A stretch of DNA of 43,808 nt. Origin: a bacterium. GTDB taxonomy: Bacteria > Bacillota_I > Bacilli_A > Izemoplasmatales > Izemoplasmataceae. Shown piece after piece: positions 32,101 to 40,266 of this stretch (position 1 is the first letter of the stretch; each line of letters begins with the position of its first letter). Under the pieces are notes generated by a model. That model was not told where the DNA came from and made no database searches. It saw only the letters and a list, made by a program, of their open reading frames with translations. The translations under genes were made by a program, and so were the position numbers. The stretch spans positions 1-43,808 of the forward strand of contig JAGYLV010000005.1 in the NCBI GenBank assembly GCA_018400875.1. The letters are read 5' to 3'.

Positions 32101-33024
32101 ATGATTGATTGCTTAATTATTGGTGCCGGTCCCGGCGGGATGACCGCAGGGATTTATGCCAAACGTGCCAACTTAAAAACAGTCATGCTGGAAAAAGGGG
32201 CCCCAGGCGGCAAGATGACCACGACGTTTGAAGTGGATAACTGGCCGGGCAGTGGGCGCATTTCAGGCCCCGATTTATCCATGGAAATGTTTACCCACAC
32301 CCAAAATACCGGCGTCGAATATCAATACGGGGATGTCGCAAATATCACGGTTGAAGACGGTTTTAAACGCGTTCATTTAAACGACGGTTCTCACGTCGAT
32401 GCAAAAACCATTATCATTGCATCGGGCATGGACTCAAGACGGCTCAATGCGACCCATGAAGAAAAATATTTAGTCCGTGGGATAAGCTTTTGTGCCGTGT
32501 GCGATGGCGCTTTTTATAAAGGCCAACACGTCGTAGTTTTAGGCGGTGGTAATTCCGCCATGGAAGAAGCCAACTATCTCACTACACTCGATATCGATGT
32601 CACCATTGTCCACCGAAGAGAAGGATTTAGAGCCGATCAACACGCCATTGATATCGCAAAAGCGAACCCCAGAATTTCCTGGAAATTAGGCTATGTATTG
32701 ACCGAATATATGGGCGACAATTTTGTCGAATCCATTAAGATTAAAAACGTGGAAACGGGTGAAGAAGAAATCCTTGAAACCGCCGCCGTTTTTATGTTTA
32801 TTGGGCACTTACCGAATACGCAGTTTGTCAAAGATTTAAACATCACCAACGATTGGGGTTTTATTGACGCCAATGCAAAAATGGAAACAAGCGTTCCTGG
32901 CATTTTTGCGATTGGGGATGTGATCGATAAAGAACTTCGTCAGATCGTGACCGCGTCCTCTGATGGAGCCATTGCTGCACAAAATGCGGTCAAATATTTA
33001 GAATCTCAAAAACACCTGACTTAA
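32101..33024 (+). CDS. trxB: Thioredoxin reductase
   Basis: FAD enzyme that passes electrons from NADPH to thioredoxin. The product is 307 aa. FAD site LIIGAGPGGMTAGIYA (5-20), redox pair CAVC (C131, C134), NAD(P) site VVLGGGNSAMEEANYL followed by VTIVHRREGFRA, and C-terminal FAD motif GIFAIGDVIDKELRQIVTA. The HRREGFRA run with its arginines fits NADPH use. It lies 2 nt after lgt. Two exported thioredoxin-like genes follow three genes later. Confidence 0.95.
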   Translation: MIDCLIIGAGPGGMTAGIYAKRANLKTVMLEKGAPGGKMTTTFEVDNWPGSGRISGPDLSMEMFTHTQNTGVEYQYGDVANITVEDGFKRVHLNDGSHVDAKTIIIASGMDSRRLNATHEEKYLVRGISFCAVCDGAFYKGQHVVVLGGGNSAMEEANYLTTLDIDVTIVHRREGFRADQHAIDIAKANPRISWKLGYVLTEYMGDNFVESIKIKNVETGEEEILETAAVFMFIGHLPNTQFVKDLNITNDWGFIDANAKMETSVPGIFAIGDVIDKELRQIVTASSDGAIAAQNAVKYLESQKHLT

Positions 33025-33033
33025 GGAGCCACT

Positions 33034-33984
33034 ATGTCCTTTGCGCAAACCGTCAAACAAGAGCTTTTGCAAGCGGCACTAGAACCATATGAAACGCCCG
33101 CTTTTTTGTCGGCACTCTTTGCGATTAATGGGCATTATGATGGAAATACTTTAACCTTTAAATCTGTCTCACTGGGGCTCATTCGCCGGGTCATGGCGCT
33201 CATTAAAAGCATGTACGATGTGCCGATTGAAATCAATCATGAAGGCGATGAAAAGCTGACGCAACTCAAATATCATTATTTGATTTTACCGAAACCGGAT
33301 GTCTTGATCCATGAGCTTGGCCTCATGGAAAACGAAACCTTTGCCGAGCGTATCGATGAAGTCATCCTCACCCGTAAAGAAGCGAAAGCCGCCTATATCA
33401 AAGGGGCTTTCTTAGCCAGTGGGTCGCTTAACTCACCGGAATCATCGTCGTATCATTTGGAAATCAAAACCCATCAGCCGGAGATTGCCGAAGACATAAG
33501 GCAGTTACTCGAGTCGCTTTATTTACCGGCTAAAGTTTTAAAACGCAGACAATCCCTGTATATTGTTTACATCAAAGAATCGGAGAAAATTGCCGACTTC
33601 TTAAGAACAGTAGGGGCTAGAAACGCCCTTTTCACCTTCGAAGATGAACGGATCAAAAGGGACTTTTATAACTCCATTACCCGGGTCATGAACATTGAAC
33701 TGGCCAATCAAAACAAAACCATCATGGCGGCAGATAAACAGCTTAAAAATATTGCCATCTTAGAAAACATTGGGGATGTTGAAGATTTACCTGCCGGACT
33801 GATTGAAGCGATTGAACTGAGAAAAAAATATCCAGACTTATCGCTCATTGAACTCTCGTTAAAAGCGGAAACCGATTTCAATAAACGCATTTCTAAATCA
33901 GGACTTAATCACCGGTTCAGGCAAATCGAAGCGTTAGCAGTTTCGGCGATGGAGGGCTATCATGCGACCCATACTCGGCGTTGA
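33034..33984 (+). CDS. whiA: WhiA sporulation/cell-division regulator homologue
   Basis: A DNA-binding protein of 316 aa that combines a LAGLIDADG-like fold and a C-terminal helix-turn-helix. It starts SFAQTVKQELLQ and carries AYIKGAFLASGSLNSPESSSYHLEI, the degenerate homing-endonuclease motif. The HTH region is PDLSLIELSLKAE with KSGLNHRFRQIEALA. In Firmicutes whiA usually follows yvcJ (rapZ) and yvcK; those are missing here and trxB is directly upstream, a frequent pairing one step further away. It affects chromosome segregation or division in Bacillus; the role here is inferred. Confidence 0.93.
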   Translation: MSFAQTVKQELLQAALEPYETPAFLSALFAINGHYDGNTLTFKSVSLGLIRRVMALIKSMYDVPIEINHEGDEKLTQLKYHYLILPKPDVLIHELGLMENETFAERIDEVILTRKEAKAAYIKGAFLASGSLNSPESSSYHLEIKTHQPEIAEDIRQLLESLYLPAKVLKRRQSLYIVYIKESEKIADFLRTVGARNALFTFEDERIKRDFYNSITRVMNIELANQNKTIMAADKQLKNIAILENIGDVEDLPAGLIEAIELRKKYPDLSLIELSLKAETDFNKRISKSGLNHRFRQIEALAVSAMEGYHATHTRR

Positions 33985-34312
33985 TATTGAAGAACTTAAC
34001 CGGTTTGAATCTCCCAGTGAACAAATGGTCAACCGGATCCTTTCTAAGGCGGAAAAAAAAGTGTATGAAACGCTTCGATCCGAGAAACGCAAAAAAGAAT
34101 TTTTAGGGGGGCGTTTTGCGGCGAAAGAAGCGTATAAAAAAGCCTATCAACAATTCGATGAACCCGTATCTTTTCACGACGTTAGCATTCTAAATGAAGC
34201 GGACGGAAGTCCGGTACTCGCGTCTAAATACCGAAGTGAAGATACCGTGCTTGTTTCGATTTCTCACAGTGATCATTATGTCGTGGCGGTGGTGAGTGGT
34301 GAAACGACTTAG
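33962..34312 (+). CDS. acpS: Holo-[acyl-carrier-protein] synthase
   Basis: Transfers phosphopantetheine from CoA to acyl carrier protein for fatty-acid synthesis. The product is 116 aa, the normal size. Metal ligands are visible as D8 in GVDIEEL and E56 in RFAAKEAYKKA; SISHSDHYVVAVV is the C-terminal signature. It overlaps whiA by 23 nt and the next gene by about 14 nt. Confidence 0.95.
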   Translation: MRPILGVDIEELNRFESPSEQMVNRILSKAEKKVYETLRSEKRKKEFLGGRFAAKEAYKKAYQQFDEPVSFHDVSILNEADGSPVLASKYRSEDTVLVSISHSDHYVVAVVSGETT

Positions 34313-34742
34313 CCTCTTATTGGTCTTAGTATTAGCGGGATGTGGACCATCAACCTATGGCGATTATGGGTATAATGATTTTGAATCAATATCCGATTGG
34401 GCTGACCTGGCTAGCTTAGATGATGATGAAACCATATCGATGGTGTATTATTATAACCGCGACTTTTTCGGCACAGATTGTGCCGGGTGTAGGATTGTCA
34501 ATGAAGCTCTCTTCGAATACGGACAAACGAACGATGAAGGGATTGAATTAATCCTTGTAAATGAACGCACGGTGATGGGCATAAGACCACTTACGATCAA
34601 CCGTCAACCAACTGTGTTCTTTCTCAGTGACAATGAAATTACCTATTCGGTCTATTCGGCGAATGAGATATTAGAATTACTCGAAGCGTTAGAAAATAAC
34701 ACATTTGAATTCCCATTAATTGAAGGAGAAATGTATGAATAA
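34299..34742 (+). CDS. Thioredoxin-like lipoprotein
   Basis: A 147-aa exported protein. The signal peptide KRLSLLLVLVLAGC ends in a lipobox with C15 as the lipid-modified residue. The mature part has a thioredoxin-like core: SMVYYYN strand, a DCAGC pair (C61, C64), and NRQPTVFFLSDNE with the expected cis-proline and strand. It is smaller and more acidic than a standard thioredoxin. GTG starts at 34296 and 34299 are both possible. Together with the next gene it forms a pair of surface CxxC proteins downstream of lgt and trxB. An oxidoreductase or thiol-disulfide role is inferred. Confidence 0.75.
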   Translation: MKRLSLLLVLVLAGCGPSTYGDYGYNDFESISDWADLASLDDDETISMVYYYNRDFFGTDCAGCRIVNEALFEYGQTNDEGIELILVNERTVMGIRPLTINRQPTVFFLSDNEITYSVYSANEILELLEALENNTFEFPLIEGEMYE

Positions 34743-35184
34743 ACAACCCAATTGGATTGTCATATTATCCATCGTATTTATCGGTCTTGTGGGCGTCTTA
34801 GGCCTTGTGAATCTATTCAGTGAATCGTATGATTATGACGACCCAGAAATGGTTCATGTGGAAAATTGGTTAACCTATTCGGCTCAAGTGCCTCAAGAAG
34901 GATACATGGTGCTTTATCACTACTCAGAAAGCTGTAGTTTTTGTACGGAAATCCAAAATGATATCTTAGGGTTTGCATCCTCTAACCCCAATAATATTCC
35001 CGTGCTCTTAGCCGATGTAAACGATCCTGACTTGCGAGGCTCCGAGCAATTTTCACCCATTCAAATTTCCGGAACCCCGACCGTGACGGTGTATTTAAAC
35101 GGCCAAGTGATTGATCAAAAAGTGGGGACGACCCCGATTCTTGATTTGATTGACGATTTGAATGCGGGTACGTATACCCCTTAG
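34735..35184 (+). CDS. Membrane-anchored thioredoxin-like protein
   Basis: A 149-aa protein with an N-terminal anchor (residues 7-28, IVILSIVFIGLVGVLGLVNL) and an extracytoplasmic thioredoxin fold. This fold contains YHYSESCSFC (C67, C70) and the cis-Pro loop SGTPTVTVYLNG. ATG 34735 is chosen because GAAGGAG lies upstream; an in-frame start at 34720 would put the ribosome site within the coding sequence. It overlaps the lipoprotein by 8 nt and is followed 8 nt later by tex. Probably a disulfide oxidoreductase or thiol carrier outside the membrane. Confidence 0.78.
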   Translation: MNKQPNWIVILSIVFIGLVGVLGLVNLFSESYDYDDPEMVHVENWLTYSAQVPQEGYMVLYHYSESCSFCTEIQNDILGFASSNPNNIPVLLADVNDPDLRGSEQFSPIQISGTPTVTVYLNGQVIDQKVGTTPILDLIDDLNAGTYTP

Positions 35185-35192
35185 GAGAACCC

Positions 35193-37367
35193 ATGGATAA
35201 AAGTCTCATTGAGAGTTTAACGAAAGAATTAAAATTGAATGCTCAAACCATTGCGACCGTACTTTCCTTGCTTGAGGAAAATACGGTCCCTTTTATTGCC
35301 CGGTACCGCAAAGAACAAACGGGTGATTTAGATGAAACCACGATTCGCGCGATTGCCCATGAATATGACACCAAGAAGAAATTAGAGGATCGCAAAAGCG
35401 ATGTCATCCGGCTCATCGAAGAACGCGGGATGATGAATGAAACGTTGAAAGCCGACATTCTCGCCGCGACTAAGCTTGTGGAAGTCGAAGACTTGTACCG
35501 GCCGTACAAAGAAAAGAAAAAAACCAAAGCGACTGAAGCCATCAAAAAAGGCTTAGAACCACTTGCCAACCATCTTTTAACCCTCACGGGGGATGACCCT
35601 CGCGTGGTAGCAAAAAGCTATGTAAACGATGAAGTAAAAACGGTGGATGAGGCGCTTCAAGGGGCGATGGATATCGTCGCTGAAACGTATAGTGACAACC
35701 CCAAAAACCGTTTGGCCACACGCCGCTTCTTTGAACAAACTGGCCGGATCGTCATCAAAAAGAAAAAGACCGCGACCGATGAAAAAGAAGTGTACCGTGA
35801 TTACTACGATTACGATGCCCTCATCGCATCGTTAAAACCGTTTCGTGTGCTTGCGATTAACCGCGGAGAAAAAGAAAAAATACTTACTGTTGGCATTCGG
35901 GTCGATGACGATGCACTTTTAAAACAAATGATACACCGGTTGATTCCAACATCGGATCATCCGTCACGCGCTTTATTAATTAGTGCACTTGAAGATGGGT
36001 ATAAACGACTCATTAAACCGAGCATCGAACGAGAAATTCGCAGTCACTTATCCGAAACCGCCGAAACCCAAGCCATTCATGTGTTTGGCGAAAACCTTTA
36101 TCAATTATTGATGCAACCCCCGTTAAAAACCCAAACCATTTTGGGCGTAGATCCCGCATTTAGGACGGGATGTAAAGTGGCGGTCGTGGATCCTTTAGGA
36201 CGCTTACTGAAAAAAGATGTGATGTATCCCCATCAAAAATTTAAAGGGGAAAATGTTCCCCCAGGCCGTATTCAAGCTGCCAAAGAATTACTCACGTCTT
36301 TGATTCAGACCTACCACGTGGATACCATCGCCATTGGCAATGGGACGGCTTCAAGAGAAACCGAAACGTTTATCGGCGAGTTTATTCAAGAGACCCAGTT
36401 CGATGTGGCGTATGCGATTGTCTCAGAAGCGGGAGCCAGCGTCTATTCAGCCTCGCCCTTAGCTCAACATGAATTCCCTGATTTAAACGTTGAAGAACGC
36501 AGTGCGATCAGTATTGCCAGACGCCTTCAAGATCCCCTCGCAGAACTCGTTAAAATCGACCCAAAAAGTTTAGGGGTCGGTCAATACCAACACGACGTAA
36601 CCGTCAGTAAACTTTCCAGTTCGCTCACCGAAGTGGTGGAAAGTGCGGTGAACCAGGTGGGGGTCAACGTGAATACTGCCAGTGCCCCACTTCTAACCTA
36701 TGTCGCTGGCCTTTCTTCAAAAATGGCCGAAAATCTCGTCGCTATGCGTGATGAAATCGGGGCATTCACGTCCCGAAAATCCCTCAAAAAAGTGAAAGGT
36801 ATCGGGCCCAAATCCTTTGAACAAGCCATTGGATTTTTAAGGGTCACCGGGGGTAAAAATCCACTCGATCAAACCGGGATTCACCCCGAAAGCTATCCGG
36901 CAACCGAAGCATTATTAAAGAGGGTCGGTCTCACCGTGAAAGAGATTGGAACACCCGCTATGAAAGAAGCTTTAGAGCGTCTAGATATCCGTGAAACGTC
37001 GGAAGCTTTAGCCACCGGGAAATTGACACTGGAAGATATCATCGATAGTCTTCAAAGACCCCTCAGAGATATCCGGGATGATCTGCCTAAACCACTCCTT
37101 AAAAAAGGCATCAAGCATCTAGAAGATCTTAAAAAAGGCGATCAGCTGCAAGGGACGATTCGCAACATTGTGGACTTTGGGGCGTTCGTCGATTGTGGCG
37201 TTAAATCCGATGGACTCGTCCATATTTCTCAGCTCGCCAACCGCTATGTCAAACATCCTTTAGACGTCGTGAAAGTCGGCCAAATTGTCGATGTGTATGT
37301 GGTGGATGTGGATCTCAAACGTTCGAGACTTCAACTGACAATGCTGAAAGAAAATGTCGGCCTTTAG
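35193..37367 (+). CDS. tex: Tex-type S1 RNA-binding transcription accessory protein
   Basis: A 724-aa RNA-binding protein. Order: N-terminal helical Tex region (FIARYRKEQTGDLDE), YqgF-like RNase H fold (TILGVDPAFRTGCKVAVVD to about residue 460), helix-hairpin-helix repeats (VKGIGPKSFEQAIGFLR) and a C-terminal S1 domain (LQGTIRNIVDFGAFVDCGV). It is the last gene of the long run from pcrA and starts with AGGAGAACCC. No terminator hairpin with a T run follows it; the tRNA promoter begins within 5 nt of the stop. Confidence 0.96.
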   Translation: MDKSLIESLTKELKLNAQTIATVLSLLEENTVPFIARYRKEQTGDLDETTIRAIAHEYDTKKKLEDRKSDVIRLIEERGMMNETLKADILAATKLVEVEDLYRPYKEKKKTKATEAIKKGLEPLANHLLTLTGDDPRVVAKSYVNDEVKTVDEALQGAMDIVAETYSDNPKNRLATRRFFEQTGRIVIKKKKTATDEKEVYRDYYDYDALIASLKPFRVLAINRGEKEKILTVGIRVDDDALLKQMIHRLIPTSDHPSRALLISALEDGYKRLIKPSIEREIRSHLSETAETQAIHVFGENLYQLLMQPPLKTQTILGVDPAFRTGCKVAVVDPLGRLLKKDVMYPHQKFKGENVPPGRIQAAKELLTSLIQTYHVDTIAIGNGTASRETETFIGEFIQETQFDVAYAIVSEAGASVYSASPLAQHEFPDLNVEERSAISIARRLQDPLAELVKIDPKSLGVGQYQHDVTVSKLSSSLTEVVESAVNQVGVNVNTASAPLLTYVAGLSSKMAENLVAMRDEIGAFTSRKSLKKVKGIGPKSFEQAIGFLRVTGGKNPLDQTGIHPESYPATEALLKRVGLTVKEIGTPAMKEALERLDIRETSEALATGKLTLEDIIDSLQRPLRDIRDDLPKPLLKKGIKHLEDLKKGDQLQGTIRNIVDFGAFVDCGVKSDGLVHISQLANRYVKHPLDVVKVGQIVDVYVVDVDLKRSRLQLTMLKENVGL

Positions 37368-37371
37368 GCAA

Positions 37372-37400
37372 TTGACACTGATGCTTAAATATACTAAACT
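37372..37400 (+). promoter_or_regulatory. promoter of the tRNA-Ser gene
   Basis: A perfect TTGACA (37372-37377), 17-nt spacer and TAAACT (37395-37400) predict a start near 37407, nine bases before the mature tRNA. Confidence 0.65.
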
Positions 37401-37408
37401 ATTTAAGC
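37383..37408. repeat. inverted repeat across the tRNA promoter
   Basis: GCTTAAATA (37383-37391) and TATTTAAGC (37400-37408) are exact inverted copies separated by 8 nt. The repeat covers the spacer, -10 and expected start site of the tRNA promoter. No T run follows, so it does not look like a terminator. It could be an operator or a mRNA-end hairpin for tex. Confidence 0.6.
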
Positions 37409-37415
37409 TATCATT

Positions 37416-37506
37416 GGAGCAGTACTCAAGAGGCTGAAGAGGTGCCCCTGCTAAGGGCATAGGTCGGGAAACCGGCGCGAGAGTTCGAATCTCTCCTGCT
37501 CCGCCA
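37416..37506 (+). tRNA. tRNA-Ser (anticodon GCT)
   Basis: A 91-nt class II tRNA with acceptor stem GGAGCAG/CTGCTCC, discriminator G and encoded CCA (37504-37506). The anticodon stem-loop TGCCC-CTGCTAA-GGGCA gives anticodon GCT for AGC/AGT serine codons. A long variable arm (GTCGG/CCGGC type) and T arm GAGAG-TTCGAAT-CTCTC complete it. Standalone, with its own promoter and terminator. Confidence 0.97.
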
Positions 37507-37519
37507 TCATACTCATATG

Positions 37520-37544
37520 CAAGGCCTTTCGGCCTTGTTTTTTT
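37520..37544 (+). terminator. rho-independent terminator of tRNA-Ser
   Basis: CAAGGCC, TTTC loop, GGCCTTG and seven T, 14 nt after the CCA end. Confidence 0.92.
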
Positions 37545-37579
37545 ATGGTTAAACCGACTTCAATAGTGGGAAGATAAGG

Positions 37580-37585
37580 TATAAT
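37580..37585 (+). promoter_or_regulatory. -10 element of the SOUL-DUF368-M48 operon
   Basis: TATAAT inside AGGTATAATACTAG, 20 nt before the ATG at 37606. No convincing -35 is visible. AAAAGGTG is the ribosome site. Confidence 0.55.
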
Positions 37586-37605
37586 ACTAGCCAAAAGGTG
37601 AAACC

Positions 37606-38118
37606 ATGGGAAAATACCAAGAACCGCACTATGATGTCATTGAAAAAGATGGGGCGTTTGAACTTAGGCGATATGCGCCTTTTGTCAGTGTCGCCACCTC
37701 CGATAATACGCTCAGAGGCAGTGGGTTCGGTCGGCTTTTTTCGTTTATCAGTGGGCGCAATCAATCTGAGGAAAAAATGCCCATGACGATCCCTGTGTTA
37801 AACGATACCGAATCATCCACCATGGAATTTGTTTTACCCTTACACATGGTTAAAAAAAGCGATGCCCCATTACCCCTAGGCGATCAAGAAGAAATTAAAG
37901 AATATCACCTGGATTTAACAGCAGTCGTTCGTTTTAGTGGACGCTCAAGCCAGGAAAAGATAAATATGCAAACTCAAATGCTAGAAGCTTGGTGTGAAAA
38001 GAAAGGATATAAGCCAACCAAGGCTCCCCTCATTGCCAGGTATAACGCACCGATGACTCCGGGGTTTTTAAGACGCAATGAAATCATCTTACAGATTGAG
38101 GAAATCGATGAAAAATAA
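37606..38118 (+). CDS. SOUL/HEBP family heme-binding-like protein
   Basis: A 170-aa protein with the SOUL fold pattern: EPHYDVIEKDGAFELRRYAP near the N-terminus, GSGFGRLFSFISG, then MPMTIPVLNDTE and EFVLPLHMVKKSDAPLPL. It ends RYNAPMTPGFLRRNEIIL, the usual SOUL C-terminus. No signal peptide, so cytoplasmic. Eukaryotic members bind heme or porphyrin; binding here is inferred from family only. Its 3' end overlaps the DUF368 gene by 11 nt. Confidence 0.88.
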   Translation: MGKYQEPHYDVIEKDGAFELRRYAPFVSVATSDNTLRGSGFGRLFSFISGRNQSEEKMPMTIPVLNDTESSTMEFVLPLHMVKKSDAPLPLGDQEEIKEYHLDLTAVVRFSGRSSQEKINMQTQMLEAWCEKKGYKPTKAPLIARYNAPMTPGFLRRNEIILQIEEIDEK

Positions 38119-38974
38119 ATTCGATATAAAATTACTTCTAGGCGGATACTTCATGGGAATTGCGGCAATTATCCCTGGGGTTTCCAGCGGGACCGTTGCC
38201 GTCATTATTAAAGTGTATGACCGCTTAGTCTTAAGTGTCGATACACTCATCCGGCGTAAAGCGGGGTGGATGGCCGCGCTCATCTTTCTCCTCACGCTTT
38301 ATGGGGGAAACTTCTTAGCGCTCTTTACCCTCGCAGGACTCATGGAAACACTCCTTGAGAATTATCCAGCCTTCATGCGTATATTCTTCATGGGATTGAT
38401 AGTGGGGAGTTTACCTATCATTATCAAAAAGACCACAGAAAGTGACGATCAACGATTCACCGTTGGGACGTTTATCGCGTTTAGTTTAAGTTTAGGGTTT
38501 TTAGTCGGACTCAACTTAATCGTTAATACGGATATTGATGCCGATCCGATTACCACCCTAACTTTAGGCAATAGTTTCTTAATCTTTATTACGGGACTTG
38601 TGGCGAGTGCGACGGCGATTGTCCCCGGGGTATCCGGGTCGATGGTGCAACTGGCGATTGGGATGTATCCGACATTCGTCAATGCGTTATCGACGTTTAA
38701 CATCCCCATCTTAATTGTCTTATTTGGAGGGATGTTGCTCGGCCTGATTGGCGCAACCCGCTTGATTACGTATCTGCTTAAAAACTTTTATCAAATCACC
38801 TATTTCGCAATTATCGGTTTATTGATTGGATCGATTTATCAAATTTGGCCGGAATCATTTGATCTGACCGTTGGACCGATACTGATTGCGCTGGGTGTTT
38901 TCATCGCCGGATTTTCATTGGCTTATATGTCCCATGTTTATGACCGGTTTAAAACCAGAGTAAACAACGTTTAA
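38108..38974 (+). CDS. DUF368 membrane protein (undecaprenyl-phosphate transporter, PopT type)
   Basis: A 288-aa polytopic protein with about eight hydrophobic helices. The duplicated family motif is clear: MGIAAIIPGVSSGTVAVI near the N-terminus and ATAIVPGVSGSMVQLAIGMY in the second half. DUF368 proteins have been reported to recycle undecaprenyl phosphate across the membrane for cell-envelope synthesis. This implies that the organism uses such a carrier, which is notable if it is wall-less. ATG 38108 follows GAGGAAATCG. Confidence 0.9.
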   Translation: MKNKFDIKLLLGGYFMGIAAIIPGVSSGTVAVIIKVYDRLVLSVDTLIRRKAGWMAALIFLLTLYGGNFLALFTLAGLMETLLENYPAFMRIFFMGLIVGSLPIIIKKTTESDDQRFTVGTFIAFSLSLGFLVGLNLIVNTDIDADPITTLTLGNSFLIFITGLVASATAIVPGVSGSMVQLAIGMYPTFVNALSTFNIPILIVLFGGMLLGLIGATRLITYLLKNFYQITYFAIIGLLIGSIYQIWPESFDLTVGPILIALGVFIAGFSLAYMSHVYDRFKTRVNNV

Positions 38975-38988
38975 AAAGGAGGTCAATC

Positions 38989-40230
38989 ATGGAACTTTTT
39001 GTGATTATAGTATTACTTGTAACCTTTGCTTTTGAAGCCACCCTAAAAATATTAAACGAACGCATTAAAAGTCAGCCCATCCCTGAAAATGTATCGGATA
39101 TTTTTGATGAGAAGCGGTATCAAAAATGGGTCAACTATACCCGCGTCAATTCTCGGTTTGGCTGGATTTCAAGAGGGGTATCGCTGGCTTTAACCTTGGC
39201 CTTATTGTTATTTAATGGCGCGCTCATTCAAGTGATTTTTGGCTGGGCCAATATTGCTTCAAGTGAGCTTTTAACCGTCTTGTTGTTCTTAGGCATCTAT
39301 CAGCTCATACAGTTTATTCTAGGGATCGGGTTTAGCTATTACCGGACCTTCAAAATCGAAGAAGATTTTGGGTTTAATAAAACCACACAAAAAACGTTTG
39401 TGACCGATAAAATCAAACAACTCCTATTAACCATTGTCTTGGGCGGTGGATTAATTACTGGGCTATTCTTTTTATATGAAGCGTTCCAAGATAATCTCTT
39501 TGGATTTATCTTGATTGCCTGGGCGAGTTTGATGGCCATTTTTGCGCTTATCTCATATTTATATACGGCCGTGTTTGTGAAGATATTTAATAAGATTGAA
39601 CCCTTAGAAGAAGGATCGTTAAAAACATCCATTGAAACGCTCGCAAGTGACATTGGCTTTAAAGTTAAAGCCATTTCTAGGATGGATGCGTCCAAACGCT
39701 CGACAAGATTGAATGCGTTTTTCTCAGGCTTCGGGAAACAAAAAGAAATTGTCTTATTTGATACGCTGATTGATAAGATGGAAGAAGATGAAATCTTAGC
39801 CGTCTTGGCGCATGAGTTTGCGCATGGCAAGCACAAAGATGTGCCGAGAATGTTTATTCAACAAGCGATTCAAATCTTCTTGTATGTGTTCTTGTTTTAT
39901 CTCATTTTGACCACCGAAAGCTTATACACGGCCTTTGGATTTGAAGGCATCTTCTTAGGATTTGGGGTCATCTTGTTTGGGATTTTAATCGCACCTTTGG
40001 ATATTTTAGTGTCCCTGCCAACGATGGCGTTATCACGCTGGGCCGAATACCGAGCGGATGCGTATAGTGTTTCTTTACTGGGGCCTGATCCGATGGACCG
40101 AGCGCTCCGTAAGCTTGCGAAAGAATCACTTTCCGATTTAAATCCGCATCCGGCTTTTACCATGGTTTATTATTCTCATCCTCCGATGCATAAACGCTTA
40201 GCAGCCATATCGAAAAACGTCTCGGCATGA
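38989..40230 (+). CDS. M48 family zinc metallopeptidase (Ste24/CAAX-protease-like)
   Basis: A 413-aa integral membrane protease. The zinc motif is HEFAH (H275-H279) in VLAHEFAHGKHKD; the third ligand is the Glu in RWAEYRADAYS, about 80 residues later. Up to seven hydrophobic helices frame the site, and the N-terminal region matches the Ste24 layout (RYQKWVNYTRVNSRFGW, FGFNKTTQKTFVTDKIK). Ste24-type enzymes open a large intramembrane chamber. A role in membrane-protein quality control, like HtpX, is more likely here than CAAX processing. AAAGGAGG precedes the ATG. Confidence 0.92.
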   Translation: MELFVIIVLLVTFAFEATLKILNERIKSQPIPENVSDIFDEKRYQKWVNYTRVNSRFGWISRGVSLALTLALLLFNGALIQVIFGWANIASSELLTVLLFLGIYQLIQFILGIGFSYYRTFKIEEDFGFNKTTQKTFVTDKIKQLLLTIVLGGGLITGLFFLYEAFQDNLFGFILIAWASLMAIFALISYLYTAVFVKIFNKIEPLEEGSLKTSIETLASDIGFKVKAISRMDASKRSTRLNAFFSGFGKQKEIVLFDTLIDKMEEDEILAVLAHEFAHGKHKDVPRMFIQQAIQIFLYVFLFYLILTTESLYTAFGFEGIFLGFGVILFGILIAPLDILVSLPTMALSRWAEYRADAYSVSLLGPDPMDRALRKLAKESLSDLNPHPAFTMVYYSHPPMHKRLAAISKNVSA

Positions 40231-40239
40231 GACGTTTTT
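40213..40239 (+). terminator. rho-independent terminator of the SOUL-DUF368-M48 operon
   Basis: AAAAACGTCTC, GGCAT loop, GAGACGTTTTT: an 11-bp stem that includes the protease stop codon. Confidence 0.9.
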
Positions 40240-40243
40240 ATTT

Positions 40244-40251
40244 GCTATAAT
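40244..40251 (+). promoter_or_regulatory. extended -10 promoter of the SDR operon
   Basis: TTTGCTATAAT, with the TATAAT hexamer at 40246-40251 and an upstream TG. GAGGGG follows as ribosome site, 16 nt before the ATG. Confidence 0.6.
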
Positions 40252-40266
40252 TAAAGAGGGGAAATC

